Counted from the first letter of the stretch, positions 23,737-33,288 are shown. The stretch: DNA of 64,000 nt from Marinagarivorans algicola (GCF_001292705.1 NZ_LGAK01000009.1:103969-167968); one strand, 5' to 3'. The notes: generated by a model not told the origin, from the letters alone. Made by a program: numbers and translations.

Positions 23737-24306
23737 ATGAGGATAGATAGTAATTTATTAGCCCGCGCAAACCATCAGTGTGAATTGTGCGGCAGTGATG
23801 ATAATAATCAGCCCTTTGAGCTGCCTCATTCAGAGGGTCAAGCGGATGCTACGATTTTAGCCTGTGAAAAGTGCTGCGCGCAGCTGCCTGAAGGTACCGC
23901 ATTAGAGCCTAACCACTGGCGCTGTTTAAGCGATACCATGTGGAGCCCGACGCCGGCCGTGCAAGTGATGGCGTGGCGCTTATTAAACCGTTTAGAAAAT
24001 GAAAGCTGGGCGCATGACTTAAAAGATATGCTGTATTTAGATGATGCGCTAAAAGCCTGGGCACAAGCAGGAATCGAAGAAGAAGACGAAGATGCCGTTG
24101 ATTGCCGAGATAGTAATGGCGTGCGCTTAGCTGCCGGTGACAATATTGTTATTATTAAAGATCTGCCGGTTAAAGGCTCGAGCCTTGTGGCTAAACGTGG
24201 TACAGCTGTGCGCGGAATATCGCTAACGAGTAATCCGGAGCACATCGAAGGCCGTGTAGAAGGGCAGCGTATTGTGATTTTAAGCTGTTACGTGAAAAAA
24301 TCATAA
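23737..24306 (+). CDS. PhnA-like zinc-ribbon protein
   Basis: About 189 residues from the ATG giving MRIDSNLLARANHQCELCG. A longer reading would run back into the preceding terminator. The N-terminus carries a zinc ribbon with CELC and CEKC. The C-terminal part is the PhnA domain: VDCRDSNGVRLAAGDNIVIIKDLPVKGSS followed by an SH3-like RGTAVRGISL and VEGQRIVILSCYVKK. Despite the historical name, PhnA proteins are not needed for phosphonate breakdown, and their role remains unclear. No phosphonate gene is nearby. Confidence 0.88.
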   Translation: MRIDSNLLARANHQCELCGSDDNNQPFELPHSEGQADATILACEKCCAQLPEGTALEPNHWRCLSDTMWSPTPAVQVMAWRLLNRLENESWAHDLKDMLYLDDALKAWAQAGIEEEDEDAVDCRDSNGVRLAAGDNIVIIKDLPVKGSSLVAKRGTAVRGISLTSNPEHIEGRVEGQRIVILSCYVKKS

Positions 24307-24376
24307 CGGCATAACGATGTTGTTATAGACGGTATAGCCGCCCGCAAATGTTTAACACTTATGATGGAGACTCCTG

Positions 24377-24796
24377 ATGTGGTTACAAAAAGAGATCCGG
24401 TTAAAGGCGCGGACAAGAGGTTTTCATTTAGTTACGCGTGAAGTGCTTGCCAGCTTGCCTGAATTGGCTGCCGTCAAGGTGGGGCTGCTGCATGTTCATA
24501 TTCAGCATACCTCGGCGTCGTTAACGGTGAACGAAAATGCTGACCCTACGGTACGACAAGATTTCGAAAGCTATTTTAGTCGTGCGGTACCCGAGGATCA
24601 GCCTTATTATTTGCATAATGATGAGGGCAGTGATGATATGCCAGCGCATCTTAAAGCGAGTATTTTAGGTTCAAGCGTAACCGTGCCTATCAAAAACGGT
24701 GCTTTTAATGTAGGTGTTTGGCAGGGTATTTATCTGTGCGAGCACCGCAACAACGGTGGCGCTAGAACTCTCGTTTTAACTTTGAATGGTGAATAA
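24377..24796 (+). CDS. yjbQ: YjbQ family protein (UPF0047)
   Basis: A 139-residue single-domain protein with the family hallmark HVHIQHTSASLTVNENADP, then RQDFESYF, DDMPAHLKASILG and GVWQGIYLCEHRNNGG. Conserved His, Asn and Glu residues sit in the metal-binding pocket. Members show weak thiamine-phosphate synthase activity in vitro; the physiological role is uncertain. It lies just after the PhnA-like gene on the same strand with a 70-bp gap and is followed by a bidirectional terminator. Confidence 0.93.
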   Translation: MWLQKEIRLKARTRGFHLVTREVLASLPELAAVKVGLLHVHIQHTSASLTVNENADPTVRQDFESYFSRAVPEDQPYYLHNDEGSDDMPAHLKASILGSSVTVPIKNGAFNVGVWQGIYLCEHRNNGGARTLVLTLNGE

Positions 24797-24823
24797 AAAA
24801 GGAGGGCTTTATAGCCCTTTTTT
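24795..24823. terminator. Bidirectional terminator between yjbQ and pilR
   Basis: Stem AGGGCT/AGCCCT (24803-24808 and 24813-24818) flanked by an A-run on the left and a T-run on the right, between convergent genes. It can serve both strands. Confidence 0.7.
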
Positions 24824-26195
24824 AGTCTTCTTCTAGCCCTAGTTTTTGCATGCGATAGCGCAAAGACCTAAATGTCACACCAAGTTCTTTGGCGGCCATG
24901 GTTTTATTCCAGCGCAGTTTTTCAAGAGAGCCTAAAATAATATCTTTTTCAATATCGGCTAAATACTCGTCAATATTTTCAAATTGTAAGGCCCGCTCAT
25001 AGTGATTGACAGCAGTATGCGTGGCGGGTAGATTTTCGGTGAGTATAGCGTTGTGCTTAAGCTGTAGGTCGTGGCTTTCAATGGTGTCTGTTTCGCATAG
25101 AGTAAAAGCGCGCTCTAGAATGTTTTCGAGTTCACGTACATTGCCCGGGAATTGATAGCGCTCTAGCTCGTTAAGTGCTTGAGGCGATATTTTGAGTGTG
25201 GCAGCACTCATATCTTTGGCGAGTTTATCTAATAAAAAATGAGTCAATAAGACAACATCTTCTTTGCGGTCGCGTAACGGGGGAACATTGAGTTGAATAA
25301 CATTGAGGCGATAAAATAGATCCTGCCTAAAGCGCCCTTCGGCAACTTCGGCTTCTAAATCTTTGTGTGTGGCGCATAATATTCTGACATTAAAAGGTTC
25401 TTCTGCTGAGCCGCCAATGGCGCGCACGGCCTTTTCTTGAATGGCACGCAATAGCTTAACTTGCATATCTAAGGGTAAATCAGCGACCTCATCCAAAAAC
25501 AAAGTGCCGCCTTCTGCAGCACGAAACAAGCCCTCTTTATCTTGATGAGCGCCAGTAAAAGACCCCTTCTTGTGGCCAAAAAACTCACTTTCCATGAGCT
25601 CACGCGGTATCGCGCCGCAGTTGACAGCTAAAAAAGGTGCATCGGCGCGAGGGCCACGTTCGTGCATGGAGCGTGCAACAAGCTCTTTACCGCTGCCCGA
25701 CTCACCCGTGATATACACAGGGGCTTGTGAGCGCGCTAATTTACCAATATTTTTGCCTAGAGCGCGAATAATAGGTGAATCGCCAAGTAAACGAGATTTG
25801 ATTTTAATCGTGGGCTCTGGCATTTGATTGGAGGCAATGGCATTTTGTACCAGTGTTCGCAAATTAGCTAAATTGACGGGCTTTGATAAAAAATCAAAAG
25901 CGCCTGCCTTTAAAGACTCAACGGCGACATCAACATTACCGTGCGCAGTAATAACCGCCACTGGCAGTGAAGGACAGTGGCCTTGAATAAAGCGCACAAT
26001 ATCTAAGCCGCTACCGTCAGGTAGGCGCATATCGGTTAAGCAAATATTAAAGTTCTTACGTTCGAGGAGCGTTTTAGCATTGACTACGTTGTTTGCTATA
26101 GCGCATTGGATATTCATGCGGCTAAGGGTCATATCTAGCAGTTCACAAATATCGGGTTCGTCATCAATAATTAGGGCACTTAAGGCGTGGTTCAT
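24822..26195 (-). CDS. pilR: Sigma-54-dependent response regulator PilR
   Basis: A 457-residue NtrC-type regulator. Receiver domain residues 1-120 have IDDEPD, the acceptor Asp in CLTDMRLPDGSG, and FLSKPV. The AAA+ domain (about 140-370) has Walker A GESGSGKELVA, the sigma-54 contact loop GSFTGA, and Walker B GGTLFLDEVADLP. The C-terminal Fis-type helix-turn-helix reads NKTMAAKELGVTFRSLRYRM. The sequence and adjacency to a PilS-type kinase match PilR, which activates pilA pilin transcription with RpoN. No pilin gene is in the window. Confidence 0.94.
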   Translation of the reverse strand: MNHALSALIIDDEPDICELLDMTLSRMNIQCAIANNVVNAKTLLERKNFNICLTDMRLPDGSGLDIVRFIQGHCPSLPVAVITAHGNVDVAVESLKAGAFDFLSKPVNLANLRTLVQNAIASNQMPEPTIKIKSRLLGDSPIIRALGKNIGKLARSQAPVYITGESGSGKELVARSMHERGPRADAPFLAVNCGAIPRELMESEFFGHKKGSFTGAHQDKEGLFRAAEGGTLFLDEVADLPLDMQVKLLRAIQEKAVRAIGGSAEEPFNVRILCATHKDLEAEVAEGRFRQDLFYRLNVIQLNVPPLRDRKEDVVLLTHFLLDKLAKDMSAATLKISPQALNELERYQFPGNVRELENILERAFTLCETDTIESHDLQLKHNAILTENLPATHTAVNHYERALQFENIDEYLADIEKDIILGSLEKLRWNKTMAAKELGVTFRSLRYRMQKLGLEED

Positions 26196-26299
26196 AGTTA
26201 CTTATCTGTGTTGTAGGTCTTATAAAAGAATGCAGGTCTTATAAAATAATGCGGTCAGCTTTTTAGCTTTAATTTTTGAGCCCTTGAGTGTCGGCGTTT

Positions 26300-27925
26300 T
26301 TAATTCATGCGTTGGTGGTGTGTAAAGTCGATGCGAAAGCAAGTGCGCCCTAGCGTACTGGGCTTATGGCTTAATACGGCTTGGTTTATTTCACACAGCT
26401 CTTTACAAATATAAAGCCCTAAACCTGTGCCCTCAGCATCGGTGGTAAAAAAGGGATTAAAAATATCTTCAAGCTCTTGCTCAGGAATCCCAGGGCCATT
26501 ATCAATCACCTCGATAAAAGCTGCATCGCTATTAGGATTAAGGTTAGCACGCAAGATCACACACTGCTGACCAGTCGTTTTGGCGTTATAACGGGCGCCA
26601 TTGTCGCATAAGTTTGTGAGTACTTGTGATAAGTGGGAGGCATCTACGCGAACTTGTAGATTGTTGTGTTCAATATGTAAATCAATGGTGGCTTGGCTGC
26701 CTTGCTCATAAGTACTTTTAAAAGTCGGTAGCCACTCATTGAGTGTTAGTGGTAGGGCTTGAATTTCTTGCCCCCGCGATATAGAGAGGGTGTTTTCTAT
26801 GATTTGATTAACGCGTGCGCAGTGGCTCAGGATAATATCGAGCAGTCTTTTGTCGGCGTCATTGATTTGTGATGACTCATTAAGCAGTTGTGAAGCGTGA
26901 CTAATGGCGCCGAGTGGGTTGCGAATTTCATGGGCAATACTGGCGGTTAAACGCCCCAGTGAGGCGAGTTTTAATTGCTGCGCTTGCTGTGCCAGTGCGC
27001 GATTATCTTCGATATACAATACTGTTCGCTGGTTGTTACCCAGTGTGAGTAATGCAGGGCTAACACGCACTTGTTGGCCCGAGTTGAGGGTATGAATTTG
27101 TGCGGGTTTGCTGACAGGATTGGCTCGCCACTGATCCACTAATTGCTTGAGCGATGATATCTCAGCGAGTTGTGTTTGACGGTAACTGCGCGATTGCGGA
27201 AGGTCCATCAGTTGCAGCGCCGAATCATTAATGAGTTCAATTTTGCCGGTGTTATCGATCACAATAATACCGGTACGCATACGAGTAATAATGGCTTGTG
27301 CCAATTTTTGCAAATGCTCGGCATGGGCGCTGTGGGTAGCAGCGGCCAAATCGCTAGTACGAATTTTTTCGGTTAAAAACTGAAACGTTAGCGCGGTTAA
27401 AAATAAAACGGCTCCTAATACACCCGACGAAAAAATATCTTTATCGACAGCTTTATTCACGATGGCCGCATAAACGCTATCACCAATAACAATCACTGTT
27501 GCTAGAGCGGCTAGCCCCAGTGCTAGACGCCCAGGAATAAAAATGGCCGCAATGGCGACAAAAATAATCAGTAAATAGCCTAAGCCACTGGCGACGCCGC
27601 CACTGGTATGTAATAAAACCAGCATGGTCGAAATATCAAATAACAATGAAGCGACTAAGCGATGATGAGAGTAGCGCAATTTGATGGGTGGCCACACCAC
27701 AATAGTCAGTACTGATACGGCAATATAAATAGCTGTTGCCCAGATGTAGGTGTCTTGCTCTTCAGAGCCTAATACGCTGTGGGAATTGCTGGTTAACTGT
27801 AGTGTCAGCAGTAAAAGACCGATAATCACCCGAATATATTGGTACATCGCCAATAGGCGTATATTGTGAGAGGCTGGCTGCCCAGTTAACTTTAGCGGTA
27901 CTGAGGTTAAGGTATGCTCTAGCAC
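26300..27925 (-). CDS. pilS: Membrane sensor histidine kinase PilS
   Basis: A 541-residue protein with about six N-terminal membrane helices (residues 25-190), a PAS-like domain (about 210-300), and a kinase core. The H-box is LTASIAHEIRNPLGAISHASQ, with the phospho-acceptor His. The ATPase region includes LTNLCDNGARYN (N-box), VIDNGPGIPEQ (G1) and GTGLGLYICKE (G2). In Pseudomonas, PilS senses PilA levels in the inner membrane and phosphorylates PilR. The gene is followed by pilR on the same strand with a ~100-bp gap that contains a 19-bp direct repeat (26217-26254 region). The GTG start is not certain. Confidence 0.93.
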   Translation of the reverse strand: MLEHTLTSVPLKLTGQPASHNIRLLAMYQYIRVIIGLLLLTLQLTSNSHSVLGSEEQDTYIWATAIYIAVSVLTIVVWPPIKLRYSHHRLVASLLFDISTMLVLLHTSGGVASGLGYLLIIFVAIAAIFIPGRLALGLAALATVIVIGDSVYAAIVNKAVDKDIFSSGVLGAVLFLTALTFQFLTEKIRTSDLAAATHSAHAEHLQKLAQAIITRMRTGIIVIDNTGKIELINDSALQLMDLPQSRSYRQTQLAEISSLKQLVDQWRANPVSKPAQIHTLNSGQQVRVSPALLTLGNNQRTVLYIEDNRALAQQAQQLKLASLGRLTASIAHEIRNPLGAISHASQLLNESSQINDADKRLLDIILSHCARVNQIIENTLSISRGQEIQALPLTLNEWLPTFKSTYEQGSQATIDLHIEHNNLQVRVDASHLSQVLTNLCDNGARYNAKTTGQQCVILRANLNPNSDAAFIEVIDNGPGIPEQELEDIFNPFFTTDAEGTGLGLYICKELCEINQAVLSHKPSTLGRTCFRIDFTHHQRMN

Positions 27926-28462
27926 TGGCGAAATTCTCTATTGAATGGGGTGGGAGTCATTATCATGTTCGATAGTGTTGGTTATTATAAACGCTTTAGT
28001 ACGGTTGAATACTCTGCTGAATTAACGCATTGCATATCCTCGAGGCTGAGGCGGTGTTTTCTCTGTTTTTGAGCGTCGAGAGCGCTGATATGGCGCCCAC
28101 GGGTGGGGTGGCTTGGGCGACCCCTCCATGATTGGTGAGCGCTTAATTTCGATATCTCTGAATAATCACGATGAGATGTCGCAAGAGTAGAAATACAGAA
28201 TTGACGGGCACACAGTCGAGGAGTGTAAGAGAAGAGTATCGAGATACATAAAAATATCGAGCCATTGAGCCGTTTATGAAATCGCGTGAGGGGGGAGTAT
28301 TGCTCAGTGACGATACTTTTTTATTATTTATACTTTGCTTTCTGGGCGACTTCCACCAAAATAGCGCATTTTGATACCCTTGGACTATTTCATCATTGTG
28401 GGGGTATCAATGACAGTTTATTGCCGGCTCATTGCCGGAGCATACTCGAGGTGTAAGTATCA
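27926..28462. other. Intergenic region pilS / nadE with an element relic
   Basis: About 540 bp between divergent genes. 28066-28165 resembles the right half of the dispersed inverted-repeat element (GCTGATATGGCGCCCA, then ATATCTCTGAATAATCA), which ends like the intact copies. The remainder must contain promoters that I cannot resolve. Confidence 0.5.
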
Positions 28463-30091
28463 ATGTCAATGTTTGTCACGGCGTTAGCGCAAATTAACCC
28501 ATTAGTGGGTGATATCCCCGGTAATACGCAGCTAGTTGTACAAGCGGCCGAGCGGTCAAAAAATGAACTGGGTGCACAAGTTGTCGTATTTCCGGAGTTG
28601 ACATTAACAGGGTACCCACCTGAAGATTTATTACTCCGCCCGAGCCTTGAAGCACGTATAAAGGCTGCTATCGAGGTACTGAAGGCGCATAGTCAGGGTA
28701 TCGCTTTGGTGGTGGGTTACCCCAAACAAACGGCCGCAGGCTTAATGAATATGGCTGCTATTATTTATAATGGTCGTCTACTCATAGAATACGCCAAGCA
28801 GCATTTGCCCAATTACCAAGTGTTTGATGAAAAGCGCTATTTTATTGAGGGCCAAAATATTGCCTGCGCTGAAATTGAGGGCATCAAGGTTGCCTTGACC
28901 GTTTGTGAAGATATTTGGCACGATGGTCCTGCTCAGCAGGCGAAACAAGCCGGTGCCGATGTGATGTTTAATTTAAACGCCTCGCCTTTTCATATCAATA
29001 AGCAAAGTGAACGCGAGCAACTGCTTGCCAAGCGCGCTGTACAAGCAGGTATGCCGATTGTGTATGTTAATCAGGTGGGCGGGCAAGACGAGCTGGTTTT
29101 TGATGGCGGCTCTATGGTGGTAAACAGTTGTGGTACCTTGGTTCATCGAGCGCCTTTATTTGCAACCTCTTTAACGGCAGTGAGTGCGCAATTGGGCTCT
29201 AGAGGGTTATGGTTTAATGCCGCCGAGCTTGCTGACAACGCTGGCCACTTGCCCAGTGTTTATCAGGCGTTAGTGACAGGGGTGCGCGATTATGTGAATA
29301 AAAACCGCTTCAAAGGCGTGGTGCTGGGGTTGTCAGGCGGTATTGACTCGGCATTAACGCTGGCCATTGCAGTAGATGCTTTGGGGGCTGAGTGCGTAGA
29401 GGCCGTTATGATGCCGTTTAAGTATACCTCAATGCTGAGTCAAAACGATGCCGCAGAGCAGGCATCACGCATGGGGGTTAAGTATCGCTCGATCAGTATC
29501 GAGCCGATATTTCATGCTTTTAGTGCCGCGCTAGCCGAAGAATTTGAAGGTCTAGCCGCCGACACCACCGAAGAAAATTTACAAGCGCGTAGCCGAGGCG
29601 TCGTGCTGATGGCGATCTCAAATAAAAAGGGCGCACTGGTGTTAACCACTGGCAATAAAAGTGAGTTGGCGGTGGGGTATTGCACGTTATATGGCGATAT
29701 GGCGGGCGGTTTTGATGTCTTAAAAGATGTGCCTAAAATGCTTGTATTCGAGTTATCAAAGTACCGCAATACGGTATCGCCAGTCATTCCAGAGTCAGTT
29801 ATTTCACGCCCACCCTCGGCCGAATTGGCACCCGATCAGGTCGATGAAGATTCGTTGCCGCCGTACGAAGAGTTGGATGAAATTCTGCGCTTATATATTG
29901 AAGAAGACAGCAGTGCCGAAGCTGTGATTGCCGCCGGTTTTGATTCAGAGGCCGTACACCGCATATTGCGATTGGTCGACATCAATGAATACAAACGCCG
30001 GCAAGCGGCCATTGGCCCGCGCATTACACAGCGTGGTTTCGGTCGTGACCGTCGTTACCCCATGACTAATGGGTGGCAGCTAGGAAACTAA
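28463..30091 (+). CDS. nadE: Glutamine-dependent NAD+ synthetase
   Basis: A 542-residue two-domain enzyme for the last step of NAD synthesis. The N-terminal nitrilase-type glutaminase (1-250) shows its Glu in FPELTLTGYPPEDL, Lys near HLPNYQVFDEKRYF and the nucleophile Cys in TVCEDIW. The C-terminal synthetase (about 265-542) has the ATP pyrophosphatase loop GLSGGIDSALT and TTGNKSELAVGYCTLYGDMAGG. It is monocistronic. The start has a GAGGTG ribosome binding site. Confidence 0.96.
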   Translation: MSMFVTALAQINPLVGDIPGNTQLVVQAAERSKNELGAQVVVFPELTLTGYPPEDLLLRPSLEARIKAAIEVLKAHSQGIALVVGYPKQTAAGLMNMAAIIYNGRLLIEYAKQHLPNYQVFDEKRYFIEGQNIACAEIEGIKVALTVCEDIWHDGPAQQAKQAGADVMFNLNASPFHINKQSEREQLLAKRAVQAGMPIVYVNQVGGQDELVFDGGSMVVNSCGTLVHRAPLFATSLTAVSAQLGSRGLWFNAAELADNAGHLPSVYQALVTGVRDYVNKNRFKGVVLGLSGGIDSALTLAIAVDALGAECVEAVMMPFKYTSMLSQNDAAEQASRMGVKYRSISIEPIFHAFSAALAEEFEGLAADTTEENLQARSRGVVLMAISNKKGALVLTTGNKSELAVGYCTLYGDMAGGFDVLKDVPKMLVFELSKYRNTVSPVIPESVISRPPSAELAPDQVDEDSLPPYEELDEILRLYIEEDSSAEAVIAAGFDSEAVHRILRLVDINEYKRRQAAIGPRITQRGFGRDRRYPMTNGWQLGN

Positions 30092-30228
30092 CGCTAGCAG
30101 GTCGCCTGATTGTCTTGATGTCATCCTTCTTATTCTACTATTGAATACCCTTTCACAGTGAGAGGGTAGCACCACCTTCCTCTTATGCTGGCAGTCCACC
30201 TTATAGCTGATAAATGTTTTTGATACCG

Positions 30229-30387
30229 TAACTATTTAGCCAAGCTGAAAAGTTCACCTGATAGGGTGCTGATGGATATTTTCTGGCTATAGTCAGTACC
30301 CAGAGCACTTATATCGCGCCCATGAATGGCTTGAGCGGCCCAGACAATAATTCATCAGTGTCTAATGTTGGTATCTCTGAATAGTTA
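30229..30387 (+). repeat. Dispersed inverted-repeat element, copy B (short)
   Basis: A 159-bp copy with ends TAACTATTTAG and CTGAATAGTTA. It keeps CACCTGATAGGGTGCTGATG, TATTTTCTGG, GCGCCCATGAATGGCTTGAG and CAATAATTCATCAGTG but lacks the middle ~80 bp present in copy A. It lies between the convergent nadE and AraC-type genes. Confidence 0.8.
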
Positions 30388-30429
30388 CTTGACACCTAAG
30401 TGAGCGAAGCCCTGCATGCCAATTTGGCC

Positions 30430-31665
30430 TTATCGTGGGGTTTTCTTTACCGACCCATACCGTTGACGGTATTCGCTGGGCGACATACCTGTAATACGCT
30501 TAAAAAACCGCTGAAAAGCCGATTTACTATTAAACCCTGCCATAGACAAAATATGGGTGATGGGTGTATTGATATGCTCTGGGCTGATTAGCAGTGCTTT
30601 TGCATCGTTCACGCGATAAGTGTTGATAAACTCAAAAAAGTTTTGCTCAAAGTGTTGATTGAGCACAGCTGAGACTTCGCGAGTTGAACGCCCCAGTAAA
30701 TGCGCAAATTGCTCGGCTGTGATACTGCTCTGTAAATGAGGTTTTTGCTGTACCATCAGGCTTTGAATGCGCTGCGCTAAATCACTGGGTGTTTTTTGCG
30801 CATGAGCGTGTGCATCAGGCGCATGAGGCGGGGTCGGTAATGTATGGCTTGGCTCGTCTGCGGGCAGTAGGTTTTTTTTGATCGCATTCAAAGCGCGAGC
30901 TAATTGCTGCTGCGCAACAGAAATGTTATAGCCAAAAAGTATGAGTAACAAAACGAAGGCTAAGTAGTTGTTAGCAATACCTAAGCTGTCAATGGATGGA
31001 ATAACCTGCCAAACATTCACCAATACATGACCAAAGAGCTGACTAAAAAACACCCAGCCCCAGTATCCCGCATAACCCATACACAATACGCTTAACCAAT
31101 TTGTACCTAAGGCATAATCGTTTGAATAGTAGTTTTGCATGATGATTGAGGCTGAAATAGCCACAGGAATACACGCTAAAGCATAAAGCGTAGGTATGCC
31201 TTTCATTAATAGGCATATATCATGAAGAAGCCTATGGTTGTCATTAAGCTCTAAGCCTTTTGCCTGATCCAGACTTATACCAAGTGCCAATATAAGGCCT
31301 ACCATAAAAAAGGGCGGGACAAGGTGCAGAAGATACCACTTTTGGTGCTGAAAGTGGGTTTTGGTGAGTGCGCAAACATACAAAAATAGAGCGGGACCCT
31401 TAAGAAGATTGCTTAAAGTAAAGAGAATAAGTACCGATAGGCTAGCCGCCTGATTGGGTAGCTCGATTTGAGTATTCCATATAAGCAAGCTTGTAACGGA
31501 GTGTATAAATACACAAATGAAAAAAATTGTTAAATAACGCCGTGCAACAGGACTTTTTGCGGGAACAATCACTTGCGTAAAAAGCACAAATACTGTAGTG
31601 ATTGCTGTGCTGACAACAATAAGATCGTGTAAATTAAAAAGTGGCGTTCTGAATAAGTCTTCCAT
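30430..31665 (-). CDS. Membrane-anchored AraC-family regulator
   Basis: A 411-residue protein with an N-terminal membrane domain of about seven helices (residues 12-260) and a cytoplasmic C-terminal AraC helix-turn-helix domain (about 300-405). The second HTH is visible as ITHILSMAGFNSKSAFQRFFKRITGMSPSEYRQR. A His/Pro/Ala-rich linker (PTPPHAPDAHAHAQK) joins them. Such 7-TM AraC regulators probably sense an envelope or extracellular signal; the target genes are unknown. It is divergent from the IS630-derived gene. Confidence 0.9.
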   Translation of the reverse strand: MEDLFRTPLFNLHDLIVVSTAITTVFVLFTQVIVPAKSPVARRYLTIFFICVFIHSVTSLLIWNTQIELPNQAASLSVLILFTLSNLLKGPALFLYVCALTKTHFQHQKWYLLHLVPPFFMVGLILALGISLDQAKGLELNDNHRLLHDICLLMKGIPTLYALACIPVAISASIIMQNYYSNDYALGTNWLSVLCMGYAGYWGWVFFSQLFGHVLVNVWQVIPSIDSLGIANNYLAFVLLLILFGYNISVAQQQLARALNAIKKNLLPADEPSHTLPTPPHAPDAHAHAQKTPSDLAQRIQSLMVQQKPHLQSSITAEQFAHLLGRSTREVSAVLNQHFEQNFFEFINTYRVNDAKALLISPEHINTPITHILSMAGFNSKSAFQRFFKRITGMSPSEYRQRYGSVKKTPR

Positions 31666-31817
31666 TATGTATATGTCGTTGTTTTGTTTGAGGTTTTTGG
31701 GTCCCTATTATGTCTTAGTTAAACATGAGACATCTAGCCAAATCGGTGCTTTTGTGGGCGTGAACCCAATTTTAGGTAAAAGAGTAAACTGGCACGACCT
31801 CTTTATCGTTACCCATT

Positions 31818-31848
31818 ACCCTAGCGGGCACAACAGATAAGCTAGGGT
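31818..31848 (+). promoter_or_regulatory. Hairpin covering the ribosome binding site of the IS630-derived gene
   Basis: Inverted repeat ACCCTAGC (31818-31825) / GCTAGGGT (31841-31848), 15-nt loop. The right arm contains the purine-rich TAGGG that would be the ribosome binding site of the ATG at 31856. It could restrain translation. Confidence 0.45.
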
Positions 31849-31855
31849 TAGATTG

Positions 31856-32674
31856 ATGCAAACCATAAAGAGTACACCAGTAAAGTACGATGCGAGAAAG
31901 CTGAGCAATAGCGAGCAAGCCTTATTGAGGCAGATGGCTGTTGAGCGTGTATTGGCCGGCGAGCCCGTCACCGCAGTAACGCGTGCCTATGGTTTGGGCG
32001 ATAAAACTCTGTACAAGTGGTTGCGTACTTACAAAAATAAAGGCCCTCAAGCGCTGGCGCAAACGGCTAAACAAGGTCGCCGCCGCCAGCTAACAGAAGA
32101 GCAGTTGCTACAAGTTATTGACTGGTTGATAGCTGCACCGGGTTACAATTGGTCCCGTGCGCAGCTATTGCAAAAGATAGGGGCTGAATTTGGTGTAACC
32201 TGTAGCGCAACGACGCTTGGGCGCTTAATGGCCTCTTGCGGTTTAAGAGCGCCACAATTTAGTGGACCTTATAGTTGCTATATCGCGGGCTGCTGGATCC
32301 AGCAAGACGATACACTCATGAAAAGCGTCGTGCGTCGTAAAAAAGCAGAGCGTGTCAGCTTGATACCTGTGGTACTCAACGAACCAAGCGGCCGCGAGCA
32401 TTGGCAAGGTTGGGCTGCGTTTGGCGCGCGCGGAGGTGTTATGCTGTTCCCTCAAAGTAATTTTTTATCTGCTTTAGTGAGTTTGAATAATACGGGTAGC
32501 TCTTATGTGGTTTTGGCCGATAGTGTGCTACTGGGTACGGATGATTGGCTCTCACAAATAGCCAGTTTAAAAAATATTACACTCATGTTAGTCGCGCAGC
32601 CTGCACAAGCGCTTGAGGTCGCAGCACCTTCAGTGGAAGACGCGGTGCTCGAGGTTTTTGCTGAAGAAATTTAA
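31856..32674 (+). CDS. IS630-transposase-derived protein, probably domesticated or inactive
   Basis: About 272 residues. The N-terminal half (15-125) matches the IS630-type double helix-turn-helix: AVERVLAGEPVTAVTRAYGLGDKTLYKWLRTYKNKG, then RRRQLTEEQLLQVIDWL and a winged-helix YNWSRAQLLQKIGAEFGVTCS. The C-terminal half keeps a skeleton of the DDE domain (CWIQQDDTL where the first Asp would be, YVVLADSVLLGTDDW at the second), but the usual DNA-SxH and NPIE motifs are not visible. There are no terminal inverted repeats or target duplication around it. It is best explained as a DNA-binding protein descended from a transposase. The start could also be TTG at 31853. Confidence 0.6.
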   Translation: MQTIKSTPVKYDARKLSNSEQALLRQMAVERVLAGEPVTAVTRAYGLGDKTLYKWLRTYKNKGPQALAQTAKQGRRRQLTEEQLLQVIDWLIAAPGYNWSRAQLLQKIGAEFGVTCSATTLGRLMASCGLRAPQFSGPYSCYIAGCWIQQDDTLMKSVVRRKKAERVSLIPVVLNEPSGREHWQGWAAFGARGGVMLFPQSNFLSALVSLNNTGSSYVVLADSVLLGTDDWLSQIASLKNITLMLVAQPAQALEVAAPSVEDAVLEVFAEEI

Positions 32675-32744
32675 TAGCATGTTATCACATTAATGCGCCT
32701 TGTAAGGTAAAGCGGTATTTAAAGACCTTTCGATGACCCCTGTA

Positions 32745-33236
32745 TCACAGCAATAGAGCCTGATAAGGTTGTGGGGTGAGTGTTACCTGATCGCCAAGCT
32801 TAATGTACCCGCCACTGATGACTTTACAACAGACCCCTGCGGTTAATGCCGGGGTCAGTAAAGCCTGTAATCCCTTGATGTGTTGATCCATTTTAACGCA
32901 AGGGTTGCATGGCTGGGTAATCTCTAAAACGCATGAGCCTATACGGAGGGTGCTGCCAATATCTGTGGTGTTAAAGATCCTATGACTGATCAACAGGTTT
33001 GCTCGGCGGTTTAGCCAGCTAAAGGCATAAGGCGGTAGTGTGGGTTGCAAGACTTTTAACTGGTGACATACCAGCAGCCAGCTTGCTTCACTCAGTATTG
33101 TCACTTGCCGCAAAGAAGGCTTGCCGCGCGCATCATGGGCTACACCTTTATCGACTGTGACGACGGCATGGGTGAGTGTTTGCATGGGGGCATGCTGATA
33201 AGCACGTACTGCAATACCCCGCAGGCAGGCTTGCAT
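32745..33236 (-). CDS. MOSC domain protein
   Basis: About 163 residues. This is a stand-alone MOSC domain with the family's conserved Cys in the segment LEITQPCNPCVKMD, preceded by a basic beta-barrel core (NRRANLLISH and GSTLRIG). It belongs to the YiiM/YuaD-like soluble proteins proposed to transfer sulfur or bind molybdenum cofactor; the substrate is unknown. It is the second gene of a likely two-gene minus-strand unit with the DUF938 methyltransferase (about 50 bp apart). The start is ATG 33236, with GTG 33239 as alternative. Confidence 0.85.
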   Translation of the reverse strand: MQACLRGIAVRAYQHAPMQTLTHAVVTVDKGVAHDARGKPSLRQVTILSEASWLLVCHQLKVLQPTLPPYAFSWLNRRANLLISHRIFNTTDIGSTLRIGSCVLEITQPCNPCVKMDQHIKGLQALLTPALTAGVCCKVISGGYIKLGDQVTLTPQPYQALLL

Positions 33237-33288
33237 CACCGGATTGCCTGTATCGATAGCTTAGAGCGCCGCGCTCTAACTGTTCTAT

